In this document: positions 21,865 to 34,993 of the stretch, in pieces
Layout: each line of letters begins with the position of its first letter
Numbering within the stretch: position 1 is the stretch's first letter
Origin: Chanos chanos
Lineage: Eukaryota; Chordata; Actinopteri; Gonorynchiformes; Chanidae
Direction of reading: 5' to 3'
Assembly (NCBI RefSeq): GCF_902362185.1
Contig: NC_044501.1
Coordinates: forward strand, 18,578,990-18,642,989
DNA length: 64,000 bases
The notes under the pieces: generated by a model
What the model was told of the DNA's origin: nothing
Database searches by the model: none
What the model saw: only the letters and a program-made list of their open reading frames with translations
Made by a program: the position numbers and the translations under genes

Positions 21865-24298
21865 TCTACGGGTACACCTGAGGGAAGTTAAGTGCATTAG
21901 GACAAAGAAGAGAACAAAATCCGACCATATGTACACCGGAGAGATAGAGCGAGACCGATAATATTCAAACAGTGCCCGATCTGTTAGAATAATTAACGTA
22001 CAATTCTGTTCTATTAAAACACCTCTAGCCGAATTTTTATTCCTCCGTCCCAGCGGTTTTTCATTCAGCTGGAAACACCGATAAGCTAAGTATTTCTGTT
22101 AATGAAGACTGAGGGTTCGCTTACTCTTTTTACAAAATGCTACTCGACCAATTCCCCTATTAAGTACGGAAAAAAATTAGTTCTGCTAGGTCAGAACAAT
22201 CACATACTGTTACCACCTGTGCCACACCGTCGTTATACATTTTTTCCCCTGTTTTGTTTGCCCCCGATTTTATAAAATAAGTAGGGTCATACCCAACAAG
22301 CATGCCTGATTAAGTCAACTCCTCTCGACAATACACCTGCCGGATTAATGGAAAGCCCTTAATACCATTGTTGAAACGCCTTTGATTGCTCACCAAGAGT
22401 CAGTTACAAGTTAAATTAACTCATACATTCTCTGAAAGTACTGGGTGCACTGAATGTGTTTTCTTTACATTTCAATTTTCTTTCTTTCGCATACAACTTA
22501 GGTTTCCATTTTCAAGACGTTTGCCAGCAAACTGAGTCCGTGCATGAAATCTGAATTTTTATGATAAGAGGCAGGAGAGAAATAGTAAGAGTCAACAGCA
22601 CCACCCGAGATTCCATGTTTCCTTAAACACTCAAAATACGGAACTTACTGAAGTTTGCTACCACAGGAACCCACGGCACTTTGATAGGAGATTAGAGGCT
22701 CCAGTACTGAACTACTACATCTGCTTTCACCGCTGCCGAGTAATCTGAGTTCAGCCTCTCCGACAATGAATTACACATTTATCTGTCTCAGCCGTGTGGT
22801 CGTTACGCGATGCTCTCACTTCAGCGTCAAACGTTTACCTGGTCAGGTTTCGCTCCGTGCTCAGATGTAGAGTTCTCCATTGAGAAAACTTCCCAGAAGT
22901 CTTTTAGAGGAAGCTCTGGTTCTGGGTGATTTAAATTCAAGTTAATAAAAATTAAATTTTGATTTACTGAGCAACAAGCATATTATACGCTATAGGCCTA
23001 CCTAAGCTACATTTAACTGAAAAATAGGAGGAATAAAAGTGAACAGTAGGTTACTTCAGTGGTTCTGATGACTTAACTGAGTCACACCTGTATTCCCTAC
23101 TTACATTATTGAATTATTTTACCAGTGTATCTGTAGTTAGAACTATTCTAAGAACACATCAGATGTGTTACGGTGAAAGGAGAGGAATTCAATTTTCTTC
23201 CAGTCCCGACCTCGTTTCTCTCTCATTAGCCAACTCGAACAAAATAGGCACATGCTTTGTGGGTGTAGTTATTAATGTAAACATCAGACAACAATATTGA
23301 GTTGGGTTTCGTAGCGTTTCAAATGTAGAGGAGGCCCGCTGATTGTAGTAGGGGTTGCAACCATGGTTACACACTCGGTGCTAGAAAGCTTGGGAGCTTC
23401 AGTAGAAGCAGTCATTGCAAACATAGCACCTTTGAGTTTTTTTAGTGCATCGTTTGAATCTTTTAAAACGTTTTAAACCACTGTCGTTCACAGTATAGTT
23501 GTACGTAACGGTGTTACAGCCCTGAAGATGGTTGACAATATAAGTGATAAGTGCTTTGAAGACGGCGCTGTCAGTGTTTTCACTGTTTTTTTGGTGGACA
23601 GATATAACATCCAAACAGGAGTTTTGTGTTTTATTTCGTTATGAATTTGTATTTTATATTCGAAAATCTGATCAGGTGGTTGGTCTCCATTACCGATCTG
23701 AGCATGATACAGACTGAGTGAGCAAAGCGTCAGAATTGTCTCTCGGTATGAATTGTCTCTTTTCTATCACGAGCTCTCGGGTTGATATTGTTTTTAGTTT
23801 CAATATGTTTTTCAGGCTTGATTTAAGGCCCATCTAATATTGATGAATTCCTTTTTAATAGTGAGCCTACATGAAAGATGGGCTAAATCTGCATTAGCAA
23901 TGTCTGTTTTGCTGTTGTTGTTCATGCTGGTAGATAAGAGTTAAACCTTCATAGACTGATTTAGGGATGATGTGTCACACAGATGTTCTCTTATTTTCAT
24001 TTTATTTCATCATATTTCAGAGGGATATTAAGAACACTATAATGGTGATCCATGTTGGCAATTATTTATAATGTCTGTGAAATATTTATTTAAGGTTAGT
24101 TTCAAAGGAGATTACTGCATCTTTTGCATTCTCACAACATTCACTCATTTGACAAATCCAAACAATTTTCAGGGATATTCGGATATTACAAGAGCCAAAT
24201 CTAATGAGTTTTACAGTATTAACAGAAGCTTTATAGGGAGCTTTAGTAACATGTCTACTGTCCTCCAAGCTTGGTTGAAAAACTATGCATGTGTTTAG
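21865..24298. other. spacer between LITAF-A and pdilt
   Basis: It holds the LITAF-A upstream region (5' UTR and promoter not resolved, perhaps near 22.7-22.9 kb) and the pdilt 3' flank, with reverse poly(A) signal candidates at 24085-24090 and 24001-24006. Short frames here have no family resemblance. Confidence 0.5.
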
Positions 24299-25569
24299 TT
24301 ATAGTTCTTCTTTGGCAAAAGCTTTTTGTGCTTCCAGGAATTTCTTCCTCTCTTCTTCCTCCTGTAAAGTCCACACAAATCATCAGCAGATGTAGGAAAT
24401 TTGTAACAAGGTATGAATGTGTGCACATGTGTTTGTGTATTAAATGTGTGTGTTTTTATGTGAATATTACACAGCTAACCTTGGCTTTGTCTTTGATGGC
24501 CTTCTCAATATGCATATTCACAAACTCAACTAGAGCATCTAATGTTCTCTTTCCTGAATATGGCACCATCTAACACATACATACACAGACAGAGAGAGAG
24601 AGAAAGAGAGCATGTCAGAGAGACACACATACGTGCACTTGAACTCCATAGCACTTGATTACAAAGAAAAAATTTATCTGCAAACATCTGTCATGTCTTT
24701 AACCCAGCAAATATAACAGACTGAACTGTTAACTGTTATGCTCCACAAAGTTTACCAGCAATTTTCAGATAAATGTTCAAAACTGATTTACTGATGTAAA
24801 TATCTGACAATAATACTATAAAGTTCTAGTGGAGATGAGAGAGCGAGAGAGTCAGTTGTAAAAATGTGTCTGTCTTCATTTTCACATTAAACACTATATC
24901 AATGTTGTTATTTTTTTAATAACACATAAAAATGTGCATAGGCCACTTCCTCTCACCCTCTCAGCGTATACTGCAGGGAAGAGTTGGATTGAAGGATATC
25001 GCTCCGGCAGGTGGACGTTTACGTCGTTAGCGGTTATATCAATCTTGGCTACCACTGTGTTGTCATGGTTACCGAAGGTCTCAGCAAGCTCCTCCCACAG
25101 AGGAAACAACATTTGACTTTCAGTGTTCCACGGGGCATCTGAGGAAAAAGGAAAAATGTTACCAATATGTTATTTCAACATTTTCTAAATGTTATTATAT
25201 ACATATTTAAATCAAGAAACTTTAGCTTGTATCCAGTTATACTGTTTGTGTTATAGCCACTGACATATAACAGATTCTTTTACACCAGTAATATGATATT
25301 ATTGTGGTATGGTAGCATCCACATTTCAGTTATTTGCCAATAAAGAGTAGATTGTGCCCAGTGAGATGACAGTAAATAGAGTGCTCTAGGGAAATCACGC
25401 TTAAATACACACTGCTGCAGTCAGAGAGGTGTGTGAGAGTACTTACAGAAGAGAACTAGCACATTATTGTTATCGTTGAAGACAACTCTCTCAAATGTTG
25501 TCCCCACCAGTTCCTTCACTGGCTGTTTATCCCAGTCAGCAGGAACTGGCTCGCTCTGTAACTTTGGCT

Positions 25570-25632
<63 letters not shown>

Positions 25633-25736
25633 GGGTTTTTATTTTACATCTCTCTTGTCAGTGTTGCACTATATAGGAGCACAGACTGTCTATGTTTGTA
25701 TGCTGTACGTTATAGCTCTCCAGGTGCACAGTATTT

Positions 25737-25778
<42 letters not shown>

Positions 25779-26584
25779 ATGTATGTGTGTGTTTGTGTGA
25801 TCTCACCTTGGCTGTTCCCTGTAGATAGCTCTGACAGAACTCTTGGAGAGTGTGTGTGTTGATGAGGTCAGAGGGCAGCTGGTACTGAACATTGTGTGTT
25901 AAGTTTACCATACGGACCGTTGGTGCTTCCACTGCATGTATCCGGAAATATTCCAGGATTCGCCCATTCCGAATTTCACTTACGTCAATCAGCACGAAAA
26001 GTACCTAGTGAAAAAGTATCATAAATACTTACTAAAATTCTTATTATGGTATATTAGCACCTGGTCACACATAATGACAATTACATCAACAATATTTTAT
26101 GGAGATTTCTCTTCTCAGATCTCTGGGCAACACAGCTCTACCACAATTATGAATCTAATATTGTGAAATGCTTTTATTTCTGTGTAGTTATCATTAAGAA
26201 GAGCCATCATCACTGAGTGATGAAGAAGTCTTTTTGTTTGTTTGTCTGTGTTAGTAATTACGGGTTTAGTCAAATCTAGACACCCTCACCAGACAGTTTT
26301 TTTCTGTTTATTTTTAGTTGCACATTAATGCTTATCAATTGTAAAAATCCATCTTTTCAGAAAATTTTTAGATAATGAGATAATGTAAAAATGCACAGAC
26401 CTGTCCTCTGAAGTGTTTTGCAGCAATTTCAAAGGCACGGTATGTCTCTGGAAAGCTCTCCTCTGTCTTATTGATGAACAGAATCAAATGATTTAACAGC
26501 ACAGAGTTCAGGATCTGAGATGCAGTCTGAAACACAGCAGAATGGAGTCCAGTGACTGTGTGTACATGTGTACGTCTGTGTATG

Positions 26585-26634
<50 letters not shown>

Positions 26635-29311
26635 ATAGAGAGAGAGAGATTCTGGTCAGTGTTAGTACCATGCCATTGTACTCAGTGACGAGTGCCATCT
26701 CATTGACTCTGATGAAATGCATGAGATCCTCTTTCATCGTATCACTTGACATCTCAAACTTCTCTTCCAGTTTTGACTGTAATTCCAATGCAAACACACA
26801 CACACAGAAAGAAAGATAGAAGAGGAAAATGTATACATTCATATGTAGTACTGACAAATTACTACCACTCACACAATGATAATATTCGGTAGTGTTAAAT
26901 CATTATCGTACAACTCATGGTTGGATTAATGAAAAAGTGGTTCAGGCCTTCTCTCACCATGCGGAAAAGCAGAACTGTGTCACTGGTGATGTCATACTTG
27001 TTGAAGACATCACTACTTCCTGTCACCCCAAAGGGCAGGTCAGGAAGGTCAACTGCTGCTGAATAAAACACATTCACCATGCCCTGTTCAATGTCCTACA
27101 ACACACACGTACACGCACACACAAACACATGCGCACACACAAATGCACGCGCACGTGCACACACACACCCATGCTTACTCATGATCAATACCTGACAACA
27201 AACAAACACACAAAATCATAACCATCCCATTACATAGTCATATTCTGACAGTCAGACATAAACTAGTATTATTGTTGAAAGGGAATGATATTCTACCTTG
27301 AACAGTCCTAGAACAACAGTCTCATGTGTTTTGGTATAGCTCTCTAATTGGCTCAGATCAGTGATGATGTCAGCGCTAGGTCCCTCCCTTCTCCTCAGCC
27401 ATGTCAGGATAGCAACGGAGCTCTTCAGAACTGGGAATGGAGATCAACGACTTGTTAGCTTTAATAAGACATCCCTCATGTCCTGAAACATTCTGAGTAT
27501 GTTTCTGAGTACATGACTACAAACCAATTATTTAACAAACTCGCTTAACTCAGGTGCATGGAAGTACAAGGAGGAACATACTATACACAATAATAATGTG
27601 ATTTATACAGTCAAGTTATTGAGAACTATTTTCCTGCATATTCAAATAATCTGTAGTGACATGAAACCCAAGTGAGTTTGCATAAAGTCTTACTGTAGAG
27701 ACATCTGAAATGAGCAAGACTGTGTTTTTTTTTTTTTGCTGAGGGGTGGGGGGTGTCATAGAGCACTACACTGACACAGCAATATAACTGCGACCTTGAA
27801 ACATTGTCACTGTGTATACAGAGCGATACTATCTCAGAAGTGTTGTAGTATAGTCCTTTGTAAAATAAAACACCAGAATTAATTTTTTTAAAGAAGGTTC
27901 AGATTATATCAGCTTTATTTCCGGATTCACTTCTTTAATATGTGCTTGCATTTTATAGAAGAATAGCCCTTCAGACAAAAAACAAGCCGTTGGAATGTTG
28001 AGAAAGTGGGTGGAGCGTTACCAGGGCAGTAGATGGGGTTGGACGTGTCTCCAGACAGGTAGAGGCGTAGAGAAGGGACAGTGGTGACGTTTAGCTCTCT
28101 CACCAGCTCTTTCTCCTTGGACATGTCCACGCTGCCCAGCCTGATGGGAGAGTTCTCTCTCTGTAATTCACTGGCAGCTTTACTGAACTCCAGGATGGAT
28201 CCCACTGATTCTCTAGAGAGTGGTTCATCTGAAATAAGTGCAAAAAATCCCCAACCAACCAACCAACCAACCAAACAAACAACCAAGAAAACAAAAAACA
28301 TAAAGAAGAAACGTTAGTATTGTCTTTTTGTTAGGAAATGAGCCAGATGTATTGTTTGACTGTATTGCTGCATTGGTCAATGCTGAATGACCAGTTTTCA
28401 GCAAAATTCATAGGAAAAAAAAGATATCTTGTTGACTTGTTGATTTTATGATTTATGGTTTCAAGGCTTTTTAGCTGAAACTGTGCAGTTTTGCTCCATG
28501 AAAGTGAGAATGAAAGTCAAGCTCCTGTATCTCACATTGTGTCATTACCAAAGGGAACAAGCCAGAAAGGAAGAAATGTCTTTTTTTTTAATATGCCATT
28601 TGGATCAGTCTTGGGCACAGATTGACAAATCGTCTGGAATCATTACAGACTGTGTCTCTATTTTAAACACTACAAAAGTAAGACTGCACATATGAAACCA
28701 CGACACAATTCTGAAAACTAAACAGCCTAAACAATTTCTCTTGAGGAGTTTTTAGTGAGTCGATTTTTGGCGCTAAGCTAATCAGTGAGTCTGGTCTGCA
28801 AACTCAGTCACATTCAATAAGACTATATATTGCAATGTCATTTCTCAAGTTCACACAAACACACATGTCTAATACACCACCAGGCCAGCTTTAAATGAGA
28901 GTATTGATGGTTATGTTATATTAAAAGTAACCTAGTGAAAGGGACAGTTGTCTATCTCAACACATTTAGAGATGAACCCTGGGTGAGAGGCCAGTGAAGA
29001 AAGATATGCTTAGGGCTTTTGCCAAACTCACATTTGTCTCTTCTCACCCTCTACTGCAAAATATTATTACTCAAAGGGATCACAAACATGCAGCGGCAAC
29101 CACACACGCACACACGGAAATACTTACAGAAGTGTACGAGTAGTTGCTTGTGCCGTTTGAGAGCTTTTTGGAAGTTGCTTTTCTGAAGTATTAAGACATC
29201 CTTGTCCTTTGAAATAGAGCTGGAGTCTTTCTGTGACACACTTCCAGTCACGCATACAAACACACTCAGGCAAAGCCCAACACAAACCACACACACGTGC
29301 ACTGCCTTCAT
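24299..29311 (-). CDS. pdilt: pdilt, protein disulfide isomerase-like of testis (complete, 11 coding exons)
   Basis: PDILT is an ER-lumen PDI relative that lacks classical redox sites and, in mammals, acts as a testis chaperone with calmegin. Exons: 29128-29311, 28022-28228, 27297-27430, 26958-27095, 26669-26776, 26401-26526, 25807-26004, 25447-25567, 24957-25138, 24480-24569, 24299-24361. All phases agree, giving 516 residues. A signal peptide (MKAVHVCVVCVGLCLSVFVC) precedes thioredoxin-like domains a, b, b' and a'. The a-domain site is FYEPLSRESV: SRES where PDI has CGHC. The a'-domain site is YAPWNTESQM: NTES. PDILT-like blocks include NGRILEYFRIHAVEAPTV and HDNTVVAKIDITANDV. The protein ends KEEL, an ER-retrieval signal also found on human PDILT. 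Introns carry long CA/UG runs at splice sites, and GA/CT and GT runs lie within 300 bases upstream of the ATG. The ATG at 29311 is the first giving a signal peptide. Catalytic loss is seen directly; chaperone function is inferred. Confidence 0.93.
25568..25806 (-). other. pdilt intron 7 with complementary CA and UG repeats
   Basis: In transcript sense this 239-nt intron has an AC-repeat (25739-25772, extending to about 25800) just after the 5' splice site. A UG-repeat (about 25573-25632) runs up to UACAG at the 3' splice site. The two tracts are complementary over at least about 34 bases and are separated by about 105 bases. Confidence 0.85.
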
Positions 29312-29416
29312 CGTACGGCCAGGCAAACGCTGGATAGCTGAGCTCTTTCACCTTTCAAATGTGTGTGTGTCTGTGTGTGTGCATGAGACAGAGAAAGAGA
29401 GAGAGAAAGAGAGAGA

Positions 29417-29447
<31 letters not shown>

Positions 29448-29551
29448 TGTGTTTGTAGAGAGGGAGTAGCTGATATCAGAGTGTACTTTGGTAAAAGAGA
29501 TATAGGAGAAAAAGGAAGTTAACTGATTAAAGAAGCAGAGAAAATGGATGA

Positions 29552-29610
<59 letters not shown>

Positions 29611-30521
29611 GAGGGTGTGTGTAAAGGTGATTTTTCCCCATTCAGTGTGCTCTGTGTTCCTATCTGTTCTTTTTTTCCCATGCAACTGCCTGATAAAGAC
29701 TATTAATTGACACATTGTTCATTGATTAACACTGGGATCTATATTATAGTAGTCTGTACTTAGATGTCACCCTACTGAATAGAAACGAAGCACAAAGAAA
29801 TCCAGGTAACACTGCCAATACAGAAAATCACAGCTTTCAATTAAACAAACAATAAGACATAAACATTTTCCGAAACATTTAGGAAAAAAGCAAAAAAGAA
29901 ATATCCTGGCTCCATCTAGGTTATTTTCACACTTTATCCTGTGTTGTGTTACGCAAGTTCTTGACACATTCCTGATCAATGAATTTGACAGCTAAAATCT
30001 CCATGTGTAATTCAGTGCACGTCCTCAAGATGTCACTGCACCCACAAACACACTCTTGGCTCCCGTTCAGTGGTTCACACTTCACCCTTCACACCAGTGT
30101 CTGACTTCACAATGTGTTTGTGTGTGTGTGTGTGTGTTTGTGCGTGTGTGTTCCCATTTAGCAACCTTGCACAGCCTTGCACTCATTTATATACTTCCAC
30201 CTTTGCATTCTGCTATTGCTTTTTTCTTTGATATTGCCAAATCATATCAGAAAAATACCAAGTATTTTAATTGACACTGAAGTATCTTGAAACTTTGTCA
30301 AGGAAACTTTTCAGGAATACTGTTTACCTGCATTATGTGATATTGTGCACTCACATCTGTCACATATGTGAAGCTGCACTGAGTTTAAGAACTGGTAACA
30401 CTGGTCTGTGTCATACGTCCTTCTGCATACACACAGATTAATGTGACATGTAAGCCCAGGGGAAAAGAGTGTCTGTAAAGCTCTTCATGAAAACTGGTCA
30501 AAAAAAGAGGTCACTGTGGCT

Positions 30522-30523
<2 letters not shown>

Positions 30524-30572
<49 letters not shown>

Positions 30573-30631
30573 TGTGAGTGTGTGTATGTGTGTGTGTATG
30601 TAGGGGGGTGGGGGGTGGGGGGGTTTGGGTG
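30524..30631 (+). repeat. (GT)n run followed by a G-quadruplex-capable tract
   Basis: A GT repeat passes into four close G runs (6, 6, 7 and 3 G) at 30602-30631 on the + strand, which fits the G-quadruplex pattern. It is about 1.3 kb upstream of the pdilt start codon. Confidence 0.8.
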
Positions 30632-31899
30632 GAAGACCTTGAACAGGTCACACATTGTGACATATACTGTATATTGACGTTTCTAATGTCTTGATTCTTC
30701 TTCAGAAGTATGTTAACTCTCCTCAGAGAGACACCTGATGTAAGAATGGCTCTGTCTGCTTCCCCAGGTTGAATGAGTTTTCGTCCCTGTTACGTTGGGG
30801 AGAATGTTGCTAATGTTTGTGAATGATGTGTAAATGCAGCGTTGAAAAAGAGTTCTGCTCCAAAAGACTTCAGAATCGTAACTCAAATTCACAGACATAC
30901 CTGTGGATTAAAGTTAAAACAGTATGAATGCAATCTATGGTGAAAATGTGTCAGCTCATACAACATGTCTGTGTGCGTGCGAATGTTTGCTTTGTGTGTA
31001 GCTAAGTACATTGTTCACACGAGTTCTTCCTCAACCAAGCAAAAAAGAGAGAATACATTTCAATGCCTGGTGTATACTCTTACAGACAATGAGTAAGTCA
31101 GCTTCCTGCTCGGTGATGTGTTACAGATTTTCTGATAAGCTGCTAAAAGTGGAAAAGAAACTCACGCTTTGTTGCTTTCAGTATGACAAAAAAGAAATTA
31201 AAGCATCATACGTATAGTTTAATTATTTAAAAAAATATATTTTGTAATATATGTGTACAAATTCACAGGGGAGAAAAAATACAGCCTTTACCAAAACATT
31301 GGGATTAATTATTTTTATTCCGTTGATTAATTCTGTAATACCACAAGCTCAGCAAACAGCTTCGTTCAAAAAAACTTACTGAAACTTTGAACAAACTTAA
31401 TCAAACTTTAGGCAAACAGCTTGTCACAGTTTGTCAAATGTTTGTCTAGTGAAGAAGCTACACATGATAACCAGCACAAAGCACAGCAATTTGTAAAGTA
31501 ATTTTATGATGTAAAAATAATGTTATAAAAATATCATAGAGAGAGGCTCCTGAGATTTAAGAACTGGAGTCCCTATATTTCTGACAGATCACGTCTTTTT
31601 AGAAAAGATAGAACATCTCCTTTATCTATAGTTGGCCTCTTTATAAGACATATAGTACCTGCTCATTTTGTGGTCTGCTTTCTTTAAAAGTAGATATCAT
31701 TTTTCCTCCTGTTTCAGAGTGGACAATTACTCAGGCTGTGAAATATTCATCCTTTCTCAGAACCATATGAGTCTGCACCCCCTGCTGTGAGTCTTGTCTT
31801 TTCACTCTGTTTGAGGTTTTGAGGTGTCATAATAAGGAGGTGTGTTACTTCTTTCATTTTAACTGCTACTAGAAAACTGTAGTTAGACACCCGTAATTA

Positions 31900-32265
31900 C
31901 TCACTCTCTCTCACACACTTTCAAAGCTGCTTATCCTAATTAGGGTCACAGGGGAGCTAGAGCCTATCCCAGCGTGGATCGGGCGATAGGCAGGGAAACA
32001 CCCAGGACAGGTTGCAAGTCCATCACCGGGCAGACACAAAGACGAACACACACACACACACATTACCTAGGGGCAATTAAGTGTCTCCAATTCGCCTAGC
32101 CTGCACGTCTTTGGACTGTGGGAGGAAACCAGAGCTCCCAGAGGGAACCCACACAGACACATGGAGAACGTGCAAAGTCCACACAGAAAGGAATCAAACC
32201 CCGGGCCTTCTTGCTGTGAGGCAACAGCGCTACCCACTGAGCCACTGTGCCGCCCATACCCATAA
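31900..32265 (-). mobile_element. full-length tRNA-headed SINE with 17-bp target duplication
   Basis: On the - strand the element starts near 32255 with GGGCGGCACAGTGGCTCAG, an A-box-like tRNA head (TGGCTCAGTGG). It continues to a B-box-like GGTTTGATTCC, a long body with CCTCCCACAGTCCAAAGACG, and the tail TAATTAGGATAAGCAGC near 31930. It is flanked by a perfect 17-bp direct repeat, TTAGACACCCGTAATTA, at 31883-31899 and 32266-32282. This is the signature of target-primed reverse transcription. Elements of this type are abundant in teleosts; the family name is not asserted. Confidence 0.85.
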
Positions 32266-32789
32266 TTAGACACCCGTAATTAGACATCTGATTGACAGCG
32301 ATGGCAACTTCAAAAGATGCATCAGGAGTTTGTTCAGTTCTTGGAAATGAGCAGAACATTTATGCTTAAAGTTTTGGGGGTTTTTTTCTTGGCAGTGACA
32401 TCTGATGAACTAGGCTGCTCTGAACTGTGTGACTCATTTTACCTTCACAGCTCCTGGCGTAGTAATGATTAAGAAGAGAACTAACAATTTGTGGTTTCAC
32501 TTCAGCCACACACTGGTATTCAACAACATTCAGTGGGGGTAGAGGGGTAAGAAGAACACTTTCATCTACAATTTCACTTTCTATCTCAGCATCTCTAACT
32601 TGATCCACTGTTAAACTCACTCATCAGGAAAATCTTCATTTGTTTGTTCTTTGACTGTCATGACTTAACGAGCAGAGATTTATGGTCCTTGAACATACAC
32701 AGTCACGCAGACACACACAGATAGAAAGAGAAAGAGAGAGAGAGCGTTCATTTTTCCTACTCCATTTAGCAGTCTGTAACGACATGTCG

Positions 32790-33578
32790 TTCTATCCATA
32801 GTTTAGCCACTTGATTAGTAGGAATGGCGAGGAAAAACTGCGTTGCTCAAGCCTCTACGCATTGTATGGTGTGTTTGTGTCAGGCTTTCCGCTCGGTTTC
32901 TTTCTTGCCAGTCCGGTGTCCGGAAAGAATTTATTTTACCGGCCAACTTTACCGGTCACGTTTCAATAACAGTCTATACTACAAGCGCAAATATAAAGTA
33001 CACCTAGGCTACTGAAAGAATGACAACGACCTCAAATCAGTTTGACTATTTAATGAACGATTAAGCAAAACGAAGAGTGAGCAAAACTTCAACATTAGCC
33101 GCTAAAAACAAAGCTGTAACATCTGTGGCCGGTTTAAAAATCTAGCCTATAAACTACCAGGTAACATTTTATTTTCTCCTTTTTTCACTGCTGCCGACTT
33201 GAGATCAAACGTGTCCAATGTGTCTTTGCAGCTTGCAGTGCGTCGCGGCACTCTCTCCTCCTCCAGACGACTTCGCGTCGACCATCACTCCGTCATAATT
33301 CGATTGTGCAGAGAGAGGCCCCTGTCTGCTGTCACGCTTGACATGGGCAAAACACTGGCAATTTTAGCCAATGTAGCCCAGTCTGGATACAGCTTGCTCA
33401 ACTCTTAAATAAGCACTTGGCGAGCTATTGCAAACGTTTGACCCCCATAACCGTGGGGTAGGGTCATCGCTGCCACTACATGTCGTCGAGCATTATTACC
33501 GGACAAAGTTTTAATTTATCGTTTTTTTTTAAACTTCAGCAGGCAAAAACCAGTAATTACCGGCTAACGAAAACCCTG
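32790..33578 (-). mobile_element. remnant of a hAT-like DNA transposon (one end)
   Basis: Read on the - strand from 33578, the sequence begins CAGGGTTTTCGTTAGCCGG, the type of terminal inverted repeat seen on hAT elements, with ACCGG-like motifs repeated inside (near 32935-32960 and 33500). No matching second end was found, so the left limit is a guess and the element is truncated or non-autonomous. No transposase could be read. Confidence 0.4.
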
Positions 33579-34993
33579 GTTTGTGTGTGTGTGTGCTAGT
33601 GTGTGTCTACGTCAGTATGCATCTGTGGGTGTGAGGGTGTATGTGTGTGACAAACATTTGACAAAGGCACATAGGGGAGAGAGAGATAGAGTGAGAGTGT
33701 CTTTTGAGGATAAATTCAGAAGGAGCTGAAAAAGCAGGTCAGGACATCAGATATGCTTATTTACAAGGGGACGTCTTTAATGTTCACACACAGTTCAAAA
33801 TAAAAGTGCAACGTGTAACAAATATTCGTAGATCTACAACCAAGTAATCCAAATAAAACGTCATGTGGATAAGAACAATAAACTCATCTTTCTATACTGA
33901 CACATGAAACTTGTCAGAAATACAAATGTGAATTAAATATAAGGTAAAAGATGAGAAAATATCACTATAAACACATACATACAAATGGGAGTTGTAATTT
34001 ATTACTTTGATAACCATACTCATATTTCTTCACAGAACCACTCAGTTCACTTTTAAGTTGTCACTGATTAAAATATAGCCCATACAATTATATTTTATAC
34101 TTTACGTAGTGTACACCTGATACAGAACGTGATCTGATTTGTGATGAAAGATAGCAAGATGAATCAGAAGTGAACTGAGCATAGTAAACTCAACTTGGAA
34201 CATATTCAAGTATTCTTGGAAATGGGCTATGTGAATAGTGAATACAGAGAAAAAATGAGGCAGAGTTCATTTGCCTGACTATTCTTTCTGACTTTTTTGA
34301 GTGTATGATTTGATTGGGATCAGCTGTATAAGATATCCTGTACTACTGAAATGTATTCGTCTTATAACATAATACGCTTTTATAAAACAGATCCGTAGCT
34401 CATGGATAACTCGTCACCTCTCACCAATGAAAATGGCAAATTAAGTTTAACTGTTTTAACTGTTTAATTTTGGCTTGAGGGAAACTTGAAGTTTTTGTTG
34501 GTGTAGGTGTAGTCTCATGCCAGATGGTTAGCTTAATTTTTAATACTATATGCATGTCTTTTTTTGTTTTTGTGTGTGGGTAGAATAACTTGGCATGTTT
34601 AGAACTTTAGAATGTCGATTTGAGTGACATGACGAGAGAAACAATAATATGGGTTCTTTTAATTGGTTTGTGTCGATTGAATAGTGGAAACTTGATGTGT
34701 CTAGGCATGAATTTAGTATATATGTATATCAATTACTATATTACATATTTAATATCTCTTATATATTATAAATTAATTGGTAATTTTAGATACAATTCCT
34801 AGATGTCCCCTGCATGTCAGTTGCATTTCTTTCTTAATGTTGACAAGAAAATGAATGGGGGGCTACTTCATTACAGGTCAGGTTCGGTCTCTGCATTATG
34901 GAAGCAGAAAAGAGTGTGTGTGAGAGAATGTGTGTGTGTATGTTTTGAGTGTGAGTGTGCACGCGCGTATGCGTGTGTGCACATGTGCGTGTG

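Larger units (their letters stand above)
29312..34993. other. spacer between pdilt and LITAF-B
   Basis: It holds the pdilt 5' flank with (GA)n at about 29396-29447 and (GT)n(GA)n at 29551-29608, and a long (GT)n followed by G-rich runs at 30524-30631. It also has a complete SINE with target duplication (31883-32282), a hAT-like end (to 33578), and from about 33.74 kb the 3' flank of the LITAF-B duplication unit. A frame at 32366-32620 (- strand) is unrecognised. Confidence 0.5.

Noticed and set aside
29202-29681. Frames rich in RE/ER or LS/TH repeats near the pdilt start
   Set aside because: They are translations of (GA)n and (GT)n runs on either strand of the pdilt 5' flank.
32225-32256. 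Possible tRNA gene (A-box and B-box motifs)
   Set aside because: The sequence continues into a SINE body with target duplications; no full cloverleaf or anticodon arm is supported.
32366-32620. 84-residue frame on the - strand as a gene
   Set aside because: No recognised domain, no splice partners, and it lies between a SINE and a transposon remnant; it may be a decayed mobile-element scrap.
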